Source: Melampsora larici-populina 98AG31
Lineage: Eukaryota > Basidiomycota > Pucciniomycetes > Pucciniales > Melampsoraceae
Direction of reading: 5' to 3'
Assembly (NCBI RefSeq): GCF_000204055.1
Contig: NW_006768767.1
Coordinates: 399,757-463,756, forward strand
Length of the DNA: 64,000 nucleotides
Shown: piece by piece, positions 45,257 through 56,281 of the stretch
How the letters are laid out: each line of letters starts with the position of its first letter
Numbering within the stretch: the stretch's first letter is position 1
Made by a program: the position numbers and the translations under genes
Notes under the pieces: model-generated
Databases searched by the model: none
Told to the model about the DNA's origin: nothing
The model's input: the letters and a program-made list of their open reading frames with translations, nothing else

Positions 45257-45499
45257 CCTTTTGTAAAAAACATATGTTGTATGACCATAAACATTAAAGG
45301 AGGACTATCAATTTGAACAAAACTGGACAAAACTCCTTACCAGCATGAAAATTTGATAGTTTTGATTACTTAATGTTTCTGACTCTTTATGATGGTACAT
45401 AGTCCCAATGACAGCTTTGACTTGGCTTGCCAGTCATAACTCATTTTCCGAATACCACCTGATTGAAGATTTTTTATAGTATTTACTTCATCAATCTTC
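45257..45499. other. Intergenic, nothing recognised
   Basis: AT-rich spacer between the LTR-like repeat and the gene fragment. Confidence 0.4.
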
Positions 45500-46077
45500 T
45501 TCTCTTTCAAAACAAACTCAATCCACTCCTCATTCTCAATCTCAACCTAAACCTCAACCAACGTAAGTCTTTTCTTTCAAACTTGGATTATCTTTAATCA
45601 AACTAATCCGATCACTTTCTTATCCATTTTGAATTGTTGTCATCTATAGTCCTCAAACTTGTTCTACACAGGTAACGGTTACTTCAGCATCAATACATCA
45701 AAGTTGATCATTTGGTTAACTTTTGTATAATTCATTTTTCTTCAACAGGTTCCAAGTTCACCTGTTGAACTTGATACATCCTCACAGGCTCCCGCAAGAC
45801 AAGCCAGAAGAGAAGACCGTACTTGGAGAAGTAAGCCTATATAGAACGGGTCATTGACAACTTGAAAGAAATTGAGGAGGAAGGATACTCCACAGACGAT
45901 TCTTTGTCTCCCGCGGACTCTTCTGATCTTCTAGCTGCATCAAAATCTTTGGTTGCGTCATCCAAGGCGATTTTGGCAGATACGACTAACCCGGAATTTC
46001 TATCACCGACCAATTCAGACCCTATCTCTGATCGGTTGCTTCGGAATTCAGCGCTCGTTCAGGTTTGGGAATTCTGA
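45500..46077 (+). pseudogene. Unrecognised gene remnant with a frameshift
   Basis: A glutamine/proline-rich exon-like stretch (SKQTQSTPHSQSQPKPQPT, ending at a GTAAGT near 45563) is followed after a CAACAG acceptor near 45750 by VPSSPVELDTSSQAPARQA and REDRTWRSKP. One base out of frame it continues IERVIDNLKEIEEEGYSTDD and a serine/aspartate-rich tail ending ALVQVWEF at 46077. The single-base shift near 45838 breaks the chain. The low-complexity acidic composition resembles lineage-specific rust proteins; no domain recognised. Confidence 0.35.
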
Positions 46078-48779
46078 GTTGGAACAATGCAATCTCTACT
46101 TTGTACTGCATCGCTTCCTACAATTGCCAATAGGACATAGGAAAACCCAATTAAACAAACCACATTTTCGAAACCAGTGCACAGATTCGCTTTTCCTCTA
46201 AGTCATGTTGATGGGGTTTCATTGCTTGATTTGGTCTCTATCTTGCATATTTGATCTTTTCCACATTACCAACTGCAATGGTCAAATAGTCAGAAGAATT
46301 TGCCATCGATCAACTCCATATTTCTCATTCAAGCATTTAAAGATTGTACATCATGAATGTGAACAAGTTACAACTCAGAATCGATGAACAAACTTTTACA
46401 TCGATGGGACTATACAAATCGATCCCAGCCTTTGAAAATCTTTAGCCATTTTGACTGATTCATCTTGATTGCTTTCTTCACCTAGCAACCATCATCATGA
46501 TCATGATTTCGATTTCGATTTTGGACCCTCTTCGCTTCTCCTTGTTGACCCTAGGTGAGTTCTTTCTTTGTTTATGAGTATTTCTGATTCGATTCAGACA
46601 GCTTGATCTATCTCTCTGTAACCCCATTCACATTCGTTAACACGATTTCCTTTTTTTCTCTTTTATGAGGTGTTGAACGCTCAAATGTTTGCCAATATTA
46701 GACCGTGTTGTTTGAACCCCTTATGACGATGTTAACTTGGTACTGATTGGCGAGAAAGCTGGGTAAGGACATCTGGGAATTAAACATGAGGTACGTTTGT
46801 TTATCTTTCTATGATGCTTCTTTGATCAAAAATCCTGAATGATGGGGAAATTAATCAAGGGACCCTCAAAGCAGATCAATCGATCAAATCCAAGTTCTCC
46901 AATAAAGTGTTTAAACTCTCAATTGATCTCACTTACTACTTCTACGTTGCTAGGTATTCCAATTTCATCAAAATCACCAACTGGAACTAAACATTCTGAA
47001 TCTTCAGATCTAATCATTGGAGACCTTGAAGCAAATTGTTTCCAATATCATCATGGCTTTCCTTCAACTGAGACCACCAAATCAAAACCAGTGGAGAAGT
47101 TGATTTTGATTCCTATCACCTCAATGGTGGTCATTCTATCAGGTGTTCATCTTTTCAACTCCAAACTCCAAACTCTCATTCATTCTTGAATGCAACCTCT
47201 AATCTCAACTGTTCTTTTTCTCATTATCAATCATCTTATTTACAAACAGAGCTGTCAGTTTTCATTCGATCAATGATTTATATCTCCTACCTGGATTTCC
47301 TATCATCAGAGGTGCTTCAGCTGTCACTCTTAACAAACATACATTTTATAATTTAACTCAAGTAACAGATATAATGATGCATACACTCAGTTCCACTTTT
47401 GTCAGATATAGAACAATACTAGCATCTTAGCGGCAGGCGCCGCTGTTGTTAAAACAAAACTGAACACATCCCTTTTAGAACAGACAAAAGCATGACTTGA
47501 ACACTTGGCAAAATGACATTTAATCAATCATTACAGCGTGCATCCAAGAACAGAACAAACTTGGCACAACACAGGTCACGAGGGCCTAAACACAAATTAG
47601 GTGATATGTGATTGCACAACCAATTTTGAGCAAGATGGATGAGTTGGATTTGAAAAGAAATCTTCATAAAAATTAAATTTACATTCTGTCTGATAAATCA
47701 ACTTATTTGGAATAATTCTTTGATCCAATCCGACTTCTGTGCCTTCTTAAATGACTTACAACTTGGGAGGGGAATGGTCATGTTGTCAGTAGATTTGGAA
47801 AGGTTTGTCCTGCTTCTAGGGCTTACTTGAAACAAGCATCAATTAACAAGGAGAAGATTGTGGTTAAACGTAGGAAGTAAAATCATCAGATTGGCAGTTG
47901 TTTCAACTTTTGCTACAAATTCTTTTTGATCACACTATTGATTCTTCAATGTCAATGTCGATGAAATAATATTGATGAAAGCTTGCAAAATCATCACCTT
48001 GCAATGTTTCATGGTTATATAATTTTGGAGATTGGGAATTGAGTGACAATAGCATCTTGCACCTGATAACGGTTTATCAGGTTTTTCAAATTTATCAGAA
48101 GGGATGAAGCAAAGAATTTATAGAATTAATGTATTAAACAAGTCAAACTATTCAGATTATAATGATAATATTGATCATCATTCAAACCTATAGAGATTAT
48201 CAAGTTCATTGAGAATTGTTGGTTGGGTAATGAATATTTCATGTGGTTTATAAATCCAGTTCAACTTCAATCTTGTCCTGATGTACTACATCTTCATGTC
48301 TCTGTTGAAACTCAAGGTTGGTTGGTCAGAATGGCAAATTTGATTACTTTAGAAAAAATCATTCAATTATTTTGTTATTTATCCAATGAAGGAGGGGAAT
48401 GCTAAATGGTTTTCTCACAAAGAACACAACTTGGTACTTGTAATTTGATATTTACTGCTATTTTTTCTATTTTTTCTTTTGATATAGTAGGAAATAAAGA
48501 GTGAAGGAAAGGTAGAAATCAACTTTTTATACAAAAAAAGGTCAAAGAAACCAAATTATATAAGTGGATTTCCCTGGATTCTTTTTTCATTTATTATGCT
48601 TCTTCCTCATTCACACTACGAGAAAACACAAAATAAACAAATTTCAGTTCAACCTTGGTTGTTTTTTGTAAAATTTGAATAACTTATATCTGACCTTTCT
48701 GAAATAAATGAAATTGGTGCAAATTCTTCATCTCAATCAGTAACCACCAAGAATTAAATCTGGATGTAAAATTAATCTA
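46078..48779. other. AT-rich decayed region with an unrecognised coding remnant
   Basis: No intact gene. A plus frame at 48193-48405 reads EIIKFIENCWLGNEYFMWFI then NPVQLQSCPDVLHLHVSVE and looks like an exon of a conserved protein I cannot name. Short coding-like pieces also occur near 47300 (LYLLPGFPIIRGASAVTLN). The region may hold further decayed gene copies like those at 48780-51600. Confidence 0.35.
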
Positions 48780-50770
48780 TCACATTCTTGAATCATCAGA
48801 TTTTCAATTGGAATTCCATCTTCGATCCGTTCAAGCACTACTTCCAAAAAAAATAATTAAAGTACATGTTTATAAAACTTTAAATCTTACATAAATATAA
48901 GAACAAACTTCACATTTTGGATTAGGCTCATCTATTGAACCTGATAATTAAATGATTGATCTGACGTTTTTGTATACCATGGTCTACTTGACTTATTTAA
49001 ATTTGAATTTTTGGTTAAGATTTGTTTAGCTTGAGAAATTATAAGTGCCGAGATTGCTGAGTTTGTTGTGGCTATTGCTGCAATTTATTTTTGTGTAAAA
49101 GTATTGAACACGAGAATAAGTAATTATAAAATTAGACCAAATGATGATAGGATTTTAAAGAAATTCTTACAATGTTTCCAGCCATTTCCAAGTACCTAAG
49201 CGTCCAAATAAGCCAAAAAATGTTGTAAGTCAAAGATCTTGTAAGAACAATGAATAGAAAAGACAATCACACCTTTAACTTCAAAGCGTGTTCTAAGAGG
49301 GATTCCAAAAAGATGAGCTCTAAGATTTTCAGCAGCAGTAACCAAATCTGATGCATTATCATTATGTATATCCCATGTTAATGGTTCATTATCTGAACTT
49401 GATTTCATTTGTTCACCAAGTTTCATAAGACTGATAAATCAAATGAATCATCAATTTAGATTGATGTATTGATACATCTTTTTTTAGTAAATAAACTCTT
49501 ACCTAGAACAAAATAAGTTGAGAGAATCTAACAAATCCAAAACTTGTTGATACTTTAATTCATTTGTAGATTTTGAAGTTTGATTGGTTTGTACAACAAG
49601 ATGTTTAGATTGATTAACTAATAAATCAATATCTAATGGACTTAGTTTATTTGGATCATGAGTTTTTGCATATTTTGTTTATAAACTTGTCAAAAATCTT
49701 TTTTAATGATTCTACTTTTGATGATCCAGTCTTCTTGGTTTCTTTTGTTTCTTGAATTTTGATTCTGTAGTTGTCTAATACTTTTACTGATTTTTTTCAA
49801 ATGAATCACCCATAACTTTATCAGTCAGAATATAAGAAGTTACTTTGAAAGATTTTGGAGAAAAGTTTAAGGAAGGGTTTAAATGAGCTTACCACTTTCT
49901 CAATTCTTCAAAGCTTTGTGTAATTCATTTCCATCATTCTCATCATCAGCACCAAAAAAATGACTGTCAAGAAACCCCCATGAGCCCCCACACAATCAAT
50001 CAAATTGAATCTTGTCTTTTTTTACTTCATTTGTTCAATTTATAAAGATTTACTTACCCAAATAAATAATTTTTAGCCCAAACTATACAATGGACTGGTG
50101 TACAAGGTGTTGATCAAATTGTACAAACTGGAAAAGTTTTAGGTGTTGGTTTTGGTTGACAATTGTAACATGCCATTTATGTCTTTTAAAATAAAAAAAC
50201 AACAATTAAACTAAAACAAGTTAATTTATGAGTTATTAGTCAAAAAGAAAGGTTTGCAATAGGTTGAAGTTGACCAGCATCCCTATCTGGATCACTTTTG
50301 ATTGTAGGTACATCAGAAGCTACACATAACTTATTTCTTCTTGCTGTTAAATTATCTAATTCATCCACAAGTAAATCAAATGGCTTACAAAAATTCACAG
50401 TTGAATATTCTGGAATTGATATATTGGCTTGAAAGACTTTGATTTTGACTGATGGATTAAAATTTATTGCTGTTTCTTTTGCTAGCTATAAAAGAAAATA
50501 AGAAATCGATCATTAGGGGGTTAGCCTTTTGGTTTCTTGGAGAGGCTTTGGGATTGACTTACAATTGCTTTTGGTCTTTTGACGTGTTTTTTTTGAAATA
50601 AGAATTGTCTATTCAAATTAGAACTCTCAATCATATCTAAATCAATCTAGAAAAAAACACCCAAACCATCAACTTTTCTCATCTTTGATCAAAATTAGTG
50701 GTTTTTGATTCTTTGACTCGCAATTGTAATATCTTCAAATGAACAATTTTTTTGATAATCCACAATCATG
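48780..50770 (-). pseudogene. UBA2: Decayed copy of UBA2 (SUMO-activating enzyme subunit 2), nearly full length
   Basis: Collinear minus-strand blocks match the SUMO E1 subunit Uba2, which with Aos1 adenylates SUMO and carries it on a cysteine. In order: KILAIGAGG (nucleotide-binding loop, near 50740), [20 protein letters not shown] (near 50610), LAKETAINFNPSVKIKVF (near 50470), CKPFDLLVDELDNLTARRNK (near 50370), CYNCQPKPTPKTFPVCTI (active-site region, near 50150), VHCIVWAKNYLF, FFGADDENDGNELHKALKN (near 49960), NASDLVTAAENLRAHLFGIP (near 49330), EMAGNI (near 49165) and AIATTNSAISALIIS (near 49060). The active-site cysteine survives but the next arginine codon is TGA (50114-50116). Other stops, a frameshift after the GAGG loop and loss of the C-terminal ubiquitin-like half show it is dead. 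Confidence 0.82.
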
Positions 50771-50884
50771 TCCACCAGCACCAATGGCTAAGATTTTAGT
50801 TCATTTAATTTGATTAAAAAATAGATAAAAATATCCGTAACAATTAGTTTCTGATTGTTTCAATATATGGAATGAGAAGAGTAA

Positions 50885-51240
50885 AGTGGAGTACCAACGG
50901 ATAACTTTTGTTTGCTTCTTAATCATGTTAATCAAATCTCTCTCACTTTGGTGAGGAAACTCAACAGCATAAACTGTACCAGTAGGTCCGACTACATCAC
51001 CCTCATGACTAAAACTTGTTCTACTTGCTGCACTAAGATGAAGAACTTTCTTTCCCGCAGCATTTCAAACATCATCAAAACCACCTACATACCAGCTGCT
51101 AATTTTGATCGGAAAGGATTCCATACTCAATATCAAGTCTTTTCGGAGTTGAGTTTACGCTTTGTCTTGGATGGTTGATCGGGCTGCCATAATGATCACG
51201 ACTACAACGTTGACCATCACCTCGATAATTTCAACCATAA
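50885..51240 (-). pseudogene. NOP1: Decayed fragment of fibrillarin (NOP1)
   Basis: The minus strand carries PKRLDIEYGI, then after a frame change [54 protein letters not shown] and [12 protein letters not shown]. This is the fibrillarin SAM-binding region (normally VLYLGAASGTSVSH, then [21 protein letters not shown]). Two glycines of the SAM loop are changed (to Ser and Arg), a stop interrupts the first part, and the C-terminal half is missing. Fibrillarin is the 2'-O-methyltransferase of box C/D snoRNPs in the nucleolus. It lies directly upstream of the UBA2 copy on the same strand. Confidence 0.78.
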
Positions 51241-51260
51241 AACTGTTCATGATAGCTGTA

Positions 51261-51600
51261 TCCAAAACAAAAAGAAAAAACAAATCAGACTTGAGATTTG
51301 TAGAATGAGATTATAAACGGAAATAGAGTAGAGTGTGATCACATTCAACAGCAAAAAAGTTGGCATTTTAGAAACTTCAATAGTTCTTCTAATGGTTCCA
51401 TCTAGATCCATCGTTCTGGAAGTTTTTAAACCATTCATCAATCCATCAAGTTCATCTACTGATAATCCTCCATCATTTGTTACTATCTTAAACTATTCGT
51501 TAATTCTTTTCGGTGGTTGTAAATTATAACGACTTCTATAAATTGATTTAAATGATTTGTAATCAGTCGATTGTGCTTCTGATATTTTCTTCATCTGGAT
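51261..51600 (-). pseudogene. Decayed fragment resembling a CAP10 glycosyltransferase-domain protein
   Basis: The minus strand reads IQMKKISEAQSTDYKSFKSI then YRSRYNLQPPKRINE, a TAG stop, FKIVTNDGGLSVDELDGLMN and GLKTSRTMDLDGTIRRTIEV. The Y-x-x-RYx-x-x-PP..F/WxxFxx..DEFDxxM pattern is that of the segment preceding and entering CAP10-type glycosyltransferase domains of fungi, where a Trp normally stands at the stop. The catalytic region is absent. Family assignment is moderate. Confidence 0.5.
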
Positions 51601-52425
51601 CTTACCGATTTCAATTCAGTTTGATATTGATGTGGTGGTAAGATACGATCAGATGGTGAAGTTTCCAATGAAGTTATAATTGATTTAATTGAAAGAGGGT
51701 GACTTGATCATAAACTAAAGAGTTGATGAAAGATCCAAGTTGAGATGATCAAGAATCCTTTAATTGATCTTCTTGATTTAAGTTTACCTGGTAATGTTAT
51801 AGTCATTAATGAGAAGAGCTCGGTCTACTAATCATGATGATGACTTGGTTTTTTCTGTTGATTCATCTCCTACTCAATCGAGTTGGTTGGGTTAACGATG
51901 TAAGGCAAAAAATGTCATTTGTTTGATAGGAGATTTTTATGAAGATGATACTTTTGATTGTTAAATAGGTAGGTGGGGATAAGAGTCTGATTCAAATTAA
52001 GTTCATTTCGGTCATGATGATTTGATTGAGCTACAGACCAGTGAGGTAGTGATTGAGCTTCAAAGGATAGTGCGACGACTACCTTCATATTTGTGTTCAG
52101 AAACTTCCAGTGGGGAAATCACATCAGTATTTGTTGTAGTATGTTACAAGATGCAGGAGGAAATGAGATCTTACGTAGGAAATTGTTGATTGAACCACCA
52201 AGGATAGTAGTGGTGATGAAGGTAGGTAACACCCGGATCACACAAGGGTTATGGGTTGAATTTGTTGGAGGCGTTTAGTGGGGAATTGTTTCTACACAAC
52301 ATTGTCAAAAGTCTTTGTTTTGCAGCAAAACCACAAGTTAGCACGCAAACCCATTATACATAAGGACAGCGGTCAAAGGCCATGATTTATCAACTCACCT
52401 GATTTGTATGTTGAAAAGAAACATA
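51601..52425. other. AT-rich decayed region, nothing firmly recognised
   Basis: Short coding-like frames (for example around 52030-52190) suggest further decay products, but none could be named. Confidence 0.35.
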
Positions 52426-53243
52426 CACTACACCAAATGTAATCTTTACCGGGCGGTAAAGAAAACTACTGACATAGAAAAGTCCTGAGGCAACAGGAAG
52501 AGATCTAAAAATCTGAAAAAATATGAACCTTGTTCCTAGATGTTGGGGCGTCATGATGAGTATTTTTTTGTATTTTACACACAGATATTGGTTTATGTAC
52601 TAACAATAAACGCTGTTAATCATCAAAAACTCACATGTAACAATATCCTGAAATTCTGGGTCATAGAGTATGAAGACAATATTTTGTGGTCTAAAAACTT
52701 CAATAACTTTGCAATTCTGCTCCAAATAACTCGATTTATGGTTCATTCAAAAGCTGAACTATTCTCCTTCTTACTTCATAATGTTAGTAAGGTGCTATCT
52801 AGTCACTTAAACACTCTACATATGTTCAGACAGTTCTGCATGAATAGCTCTGTAGGATCTTTTTTAGACCAGCTACAGATGTGATGTCTCAATGAAAAAT
52901 GTAGAGGAAAGGCTCACCTTTTTAATGCACTTCAAATCGAGTGATTTGATTCAGAACTGCAAAAGTTATTGATGTTTGAAGATTTCAAAATTCTGTCTTC
53001 AAAGTCAAGGGCCAAATTTCAGGTATTGTTACAGGTCGATTTTTGATGATTCACAGCCTTTATTGTTAGTACATTAACCAATATCTGTTTGTAAAATACA
53101 AAAAAATACTCGTCATGACGCCCCAACATCTAGGAACAAGGTGCATATTTTTTCAGATTTTTAGCTCTCTTCCTGTTGCCTCAGGACTTTTCTATGTCGA
53201 TAGTTTTCTTTACCGCCCGGTAAAGATGACATTTTGTGTAGTG
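52426..53243. mobile_element. CACTA-ended foldback element, 818 bp, second long copy
   Basis: Nearly identical to the element at 15361-16176, with the same CACTACACCAAATGTAATCT end and inverted arms. ATA stands on both sides as a 3-bp target duplication, different from the TGA of the other copy, so the two are independent insertions. The high similarity implies recent movement. Confidence 0.85.
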
Positions 53244-54714
53244 ATAGCTGAAATGAACACTTACTGAAGAATGTTAGACCGAATGTTGTTGTCTTGAATT
53301 CAGTTGAGATTGCTGGAAAGGTAGGTGAAAGGTTATGACAAACAGGATGAATGGATCCATAAGTTGAACCTACAGTGCTGATCAAATCAAAAGTTTTTAT
53401 CAAATATGACAATGAGTGATATCGAATTGAAGCAAGAGTTCATGTGATGATGGTTTTAGTATTTTGTTCAGTGATGGTTGAATTGGTTGAGGATCTGATT
53501 GGATTAGAGTCAATGACACGTTCCAAACTTAAGCTCGTCGTTATCAAAAATCAAACCTCAACGTTGTGGTGAGCAAGATCTCTACTTAGGCAAAAAATTT
53601 AAAAATTATGTGAAAATTCGAGTTTTTGGTCAAAGGCACTATTATTATTGAAGTTATTAGTAATCAAGGCTATCATAGTTGATTTATAATCTTCATTTCA
53701 TTATCTTTCAAATCATATATTTACATAAGCAACTGATAAGAACATTTAAGAGTAAAAGAAAAATTCGAAAAGATCAATAAAAATAGTAAAAGAGTGAAAA
53801 TCAAATTAAGAGAATTAGTAAGAAGAGATTTGAGGAAGAAGAACATTTAGTTTGGATCTTTGGGAATGGAAACTGTTATGAAAAGAATGAAAGAATAAGA
53901 AGAATATTAAGAAAGTTGGAGAAAAATTCGAAAATATGGGTATGAAAGTTTGGAAAATGGTTTTTAGCTTATTATTAGAAGAGATATTGGTTCAGGAAGG
54001 TTTTATTGTGAAAGAGAAGGATCACATTAGTCATCAGCAACTTTAATCATGAGGATCGATAAGGGAGGTGTGAAGTTATTCAAGAAAAGGGAAATTTCGA
54101 AGAAAGGTACTATGGTATTAATTCCTGTGTAGTGATGTCATTGATGGATTGATTGCGCCAAGAGTTTTTCAGAAGGATTTTAATGCTGTGTGATTGATTG
54201 GAGTGCTGTGGAATGATCTTTTGATAGAAGGAAAATCATTATTAGACGTGAAAATAGTCAAAATTCATCAAAAATGGGAGTTTTCAGTTAATTACATATG
54301 GTAAAACTTGTCAGAATTGGGTGTGTGATAGTTCATTCGACGCAGTATCATTGGTTTCATAATGTACAACCTTTGAATCATTAGTAGCGGAGGAGTAGTG
54401 AAAAAGTTATAAGGCAACAAAGAAACTGGAGTGAATTTTGAATTTGGAGGTTACATGTGACATTCCATCTCGTACACTTCCCGAGACGGGTTGTTTATGT
54501 GGTCTTTTGGCTTTTATCTTTCTTTGCCTATATCTATTCTCACTTCTTTTATCTTCATATAAACTTTGTTCTTTTTTGTTTGCTTTTGTTTTTATCGAGA
54601 TTCTTTTATCTCATTCCTCTCTTTCAGGCAATCGCTACTAAGCTATATCTTTATCTTGATAAAGTTCTAGCTCGGTTGTGGGGGGGGGCCGGAGGCCGTG
54701 GAGTGCCTGTCAGC
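53244..54714. other. AT-rich region left of the DIRS element
   Basis: No gene recognised. A minus frame at 53250-53412 (VGSTYGSIHPVCHNLSPTFP) looks coding and is cut by the CACTA element. From about 54430 the sequence becomes CT-rich toward the DIRS boundary, which I could not place exactly. Confidence 0.35.
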
Positions 54715-54770
54715 AAGGTTTTCTCCTCCGCTCTCAGGACGATGTCGTCCTGAGCCTCGGCGAAAACCTT
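54715..54770. repeat. Perfect-stem palindrome near the DIRS end
   Basis: AAGGTTTTC and GCTCAGGACGA-type arms pair around a TG centre: CTCAGGACGA-TG-TCGTCCTGAG is perfect and AAGGTTTTC/GAAAACCTT closes the outer stem. It follows a run of nine Gs. DIRS elements use complementary terminal and internal sequences in replication, so this may belong to the element's terminus. Confidence 0.6.
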
Positions 54771-55057
54771 TCTACGACATCGGCTCTGAGGCTCCTCTGT
54801 GTAGTCTTTTGTATTGTATCAATTGTATTACATACGCTTTCACTCCTTCTTAGATCATCTTCCCCCTCAAACCCCGTTATCAACTACTTTTTATATCACA
54901 AACTTGATTATCCGCTTGTATTTGAAATTCAATTGTCGATCTTTCCCCAATTCAATTTAACTTTATTTTAAAGTTTCCTATTGGGGACATTTTAAACTTC
55001 AGTACTCGACAGATCATTCATTTAGGATGAAAGTTTTCTGCTCACCTTGACTTCCCA

Positions 55058-56281
55058 TCAATTTCCTGCTCGTTTCCTCTCTTTCTTTTCCATTCCTGTC
55101 TCTTCCCCCTTCCGCTCTCGGTTGTTCTCTCTTTCTTTCCTTCTCCTTGTTTCTCTCTCTTCTTCTTCTTTCTCTTTACTTCTTTCCTCGTTCAGTTTCT
55201 TATAGTTTTCGTACATATCTAATTTTTTCCACCACTCTTTTGTCTCCTTCTTTTCTTGCTGTGTATATTTCCGTAAGTACAGCTCATACGCTTTAGATTC
55301 CCAACGGCCGATTGCCATTATCTCTTTCAATGGCCTCTTATCGTTCCATCTTATCGTTGCACCTCCTACTCTAAAGGAGTGGCCTGATAGCTTTTCGCCT
55401 CCGTTATGTTTACTCCAAACTCTTCTAAATATCCCCATCAGCTTCCGTTTTGTTAGCACGCTCCTAGTTCCGTTCTTCTCTAAATAGGAGAATAAAGGGT
55501 TGTTTGGGCCGGTTCTGTTGTCTGCTACTAATCTTTGGATTGCACCGATCGGGTCTAGAAGTGAGTGTTGCAGTACCAACTTCAAATATTGAATCTGTCC
55601 CGGGGCTGCTGTTTTCGCTTTGTGAATGGCGATGGTTACGCTTCCATAATCCCCTGACCACCTCATGTCGTTTCTTTTTGGTAGTCGTTTCTTACTGTTG
55701 TCTGATACCAATTCTCCTAACCTAGCCATGCCCCAAAAAGCCACTAAAGCGATTGTCAATGCCAGCTGGTCTCTTCTGTCTTCCGTCGATAGTTCTTGTA
55801 GCAGTTGTACTAGGTGCTTCAGCATGACCGGTTTCTTCTGTTCTTTATCCGACAACCTTAACGCAGCTTCTGCTACTTTTGATGATTTCAACAGCACCTT
55901 CAACTTTAACGGCTCGTACCTTGGGTATACCTCGTCGTGAAACAGGTGCCAACATTTTATTCCCGTGAGGTATTTTTTAATCGTTTCTACTTCTATCTCG
56001 TGCTGATCTTCTTTCCCTTTCTCCTCTTCCGCCTTCTTCCCAGCCCATACTACGAACTTGTACAATCTTTTTCTCGTTAATGGTAGCACCTCTTTCCTAT
56101 CGTACCCTTTTGCGGCTGCAAATTTTAGTAATTTTCCAACTCCGCTACTATAATTACTTAAAGTTGATTGCGCCCATCCGCCAGACATCATGTGAGTTTG
56201 TACCTCATTTCCTTTCCATTTAATCTCCCCTTCCGCGTTTTGAAGAAAATGTGTGATTTTTGATTCTTTTATCACTGACAT
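55058..56281 (-). CDS. DIRS tyrosine recombinase, intact frame
   Basis: A 407-residue frame. Residues 36-120 form the SAM-like N-terminal core-binding domain (WAQSTLSNYSSGVGK..KKYLTGIKCWHLF). The catalytic domain shows the family's set: Arg187 in FWGMARLGELV, the beta-hairpin lysine near 222-224 (IHKAKT), His301 and Arg304 in GHSFRVGGAT, Trp327 in AIGRWES and the likely nucleophile Tyr335 in AYELYLRKY. The last ~65 residues are a highly charged Lys/Glu/Arg tail. It would integrate a circular DNA copy by recombination. Its first codon overlaps the stop region of the RT/RNase H frame. All catalytic residues are present, so this gene may still be functional. Confidence 0.88.
   Translation of the reverse strand: MSVIKESKITHFLQNAEGEIKWKGNEVQTHMMSGGWAQSTLSNYSSGVGKLLKFAAAKGYDRKEVLPLTRKRLYKFVVWAGKKAEEEKGKEDQHEIEVETIKKYLTGIKCWHLFHDEVYPRYEPLKLKVLLKSSKVAEAALRLSDKEQKKPVMLKHLVQLLQELSTEDRRDQLALTIALVAFWGMARLGELVSDNSKKRLPKRNDMRWSGDYGSVTIAIHKAKTAAPGQIQYLKLVLQHSLLDPIGAIQRLVADNRTGPNNPLFSYLEKNGTRSVLTKRKLMGIFRRVWSKHNGGEKLSGHSFRVGGATIRWNDKRPLKEIMAIGRWESKAYELYLRKYTQQEKKETKEWWKKLDMYENYKKLNEERSKEKEEEERETRRRKERENNRERKGEETGMEKKERKRAGN

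Noticed and set aside
50912..51178. 88-codon plus frame
   Set aside because: Antisense of the decayed fibrillarin fragment on minus.
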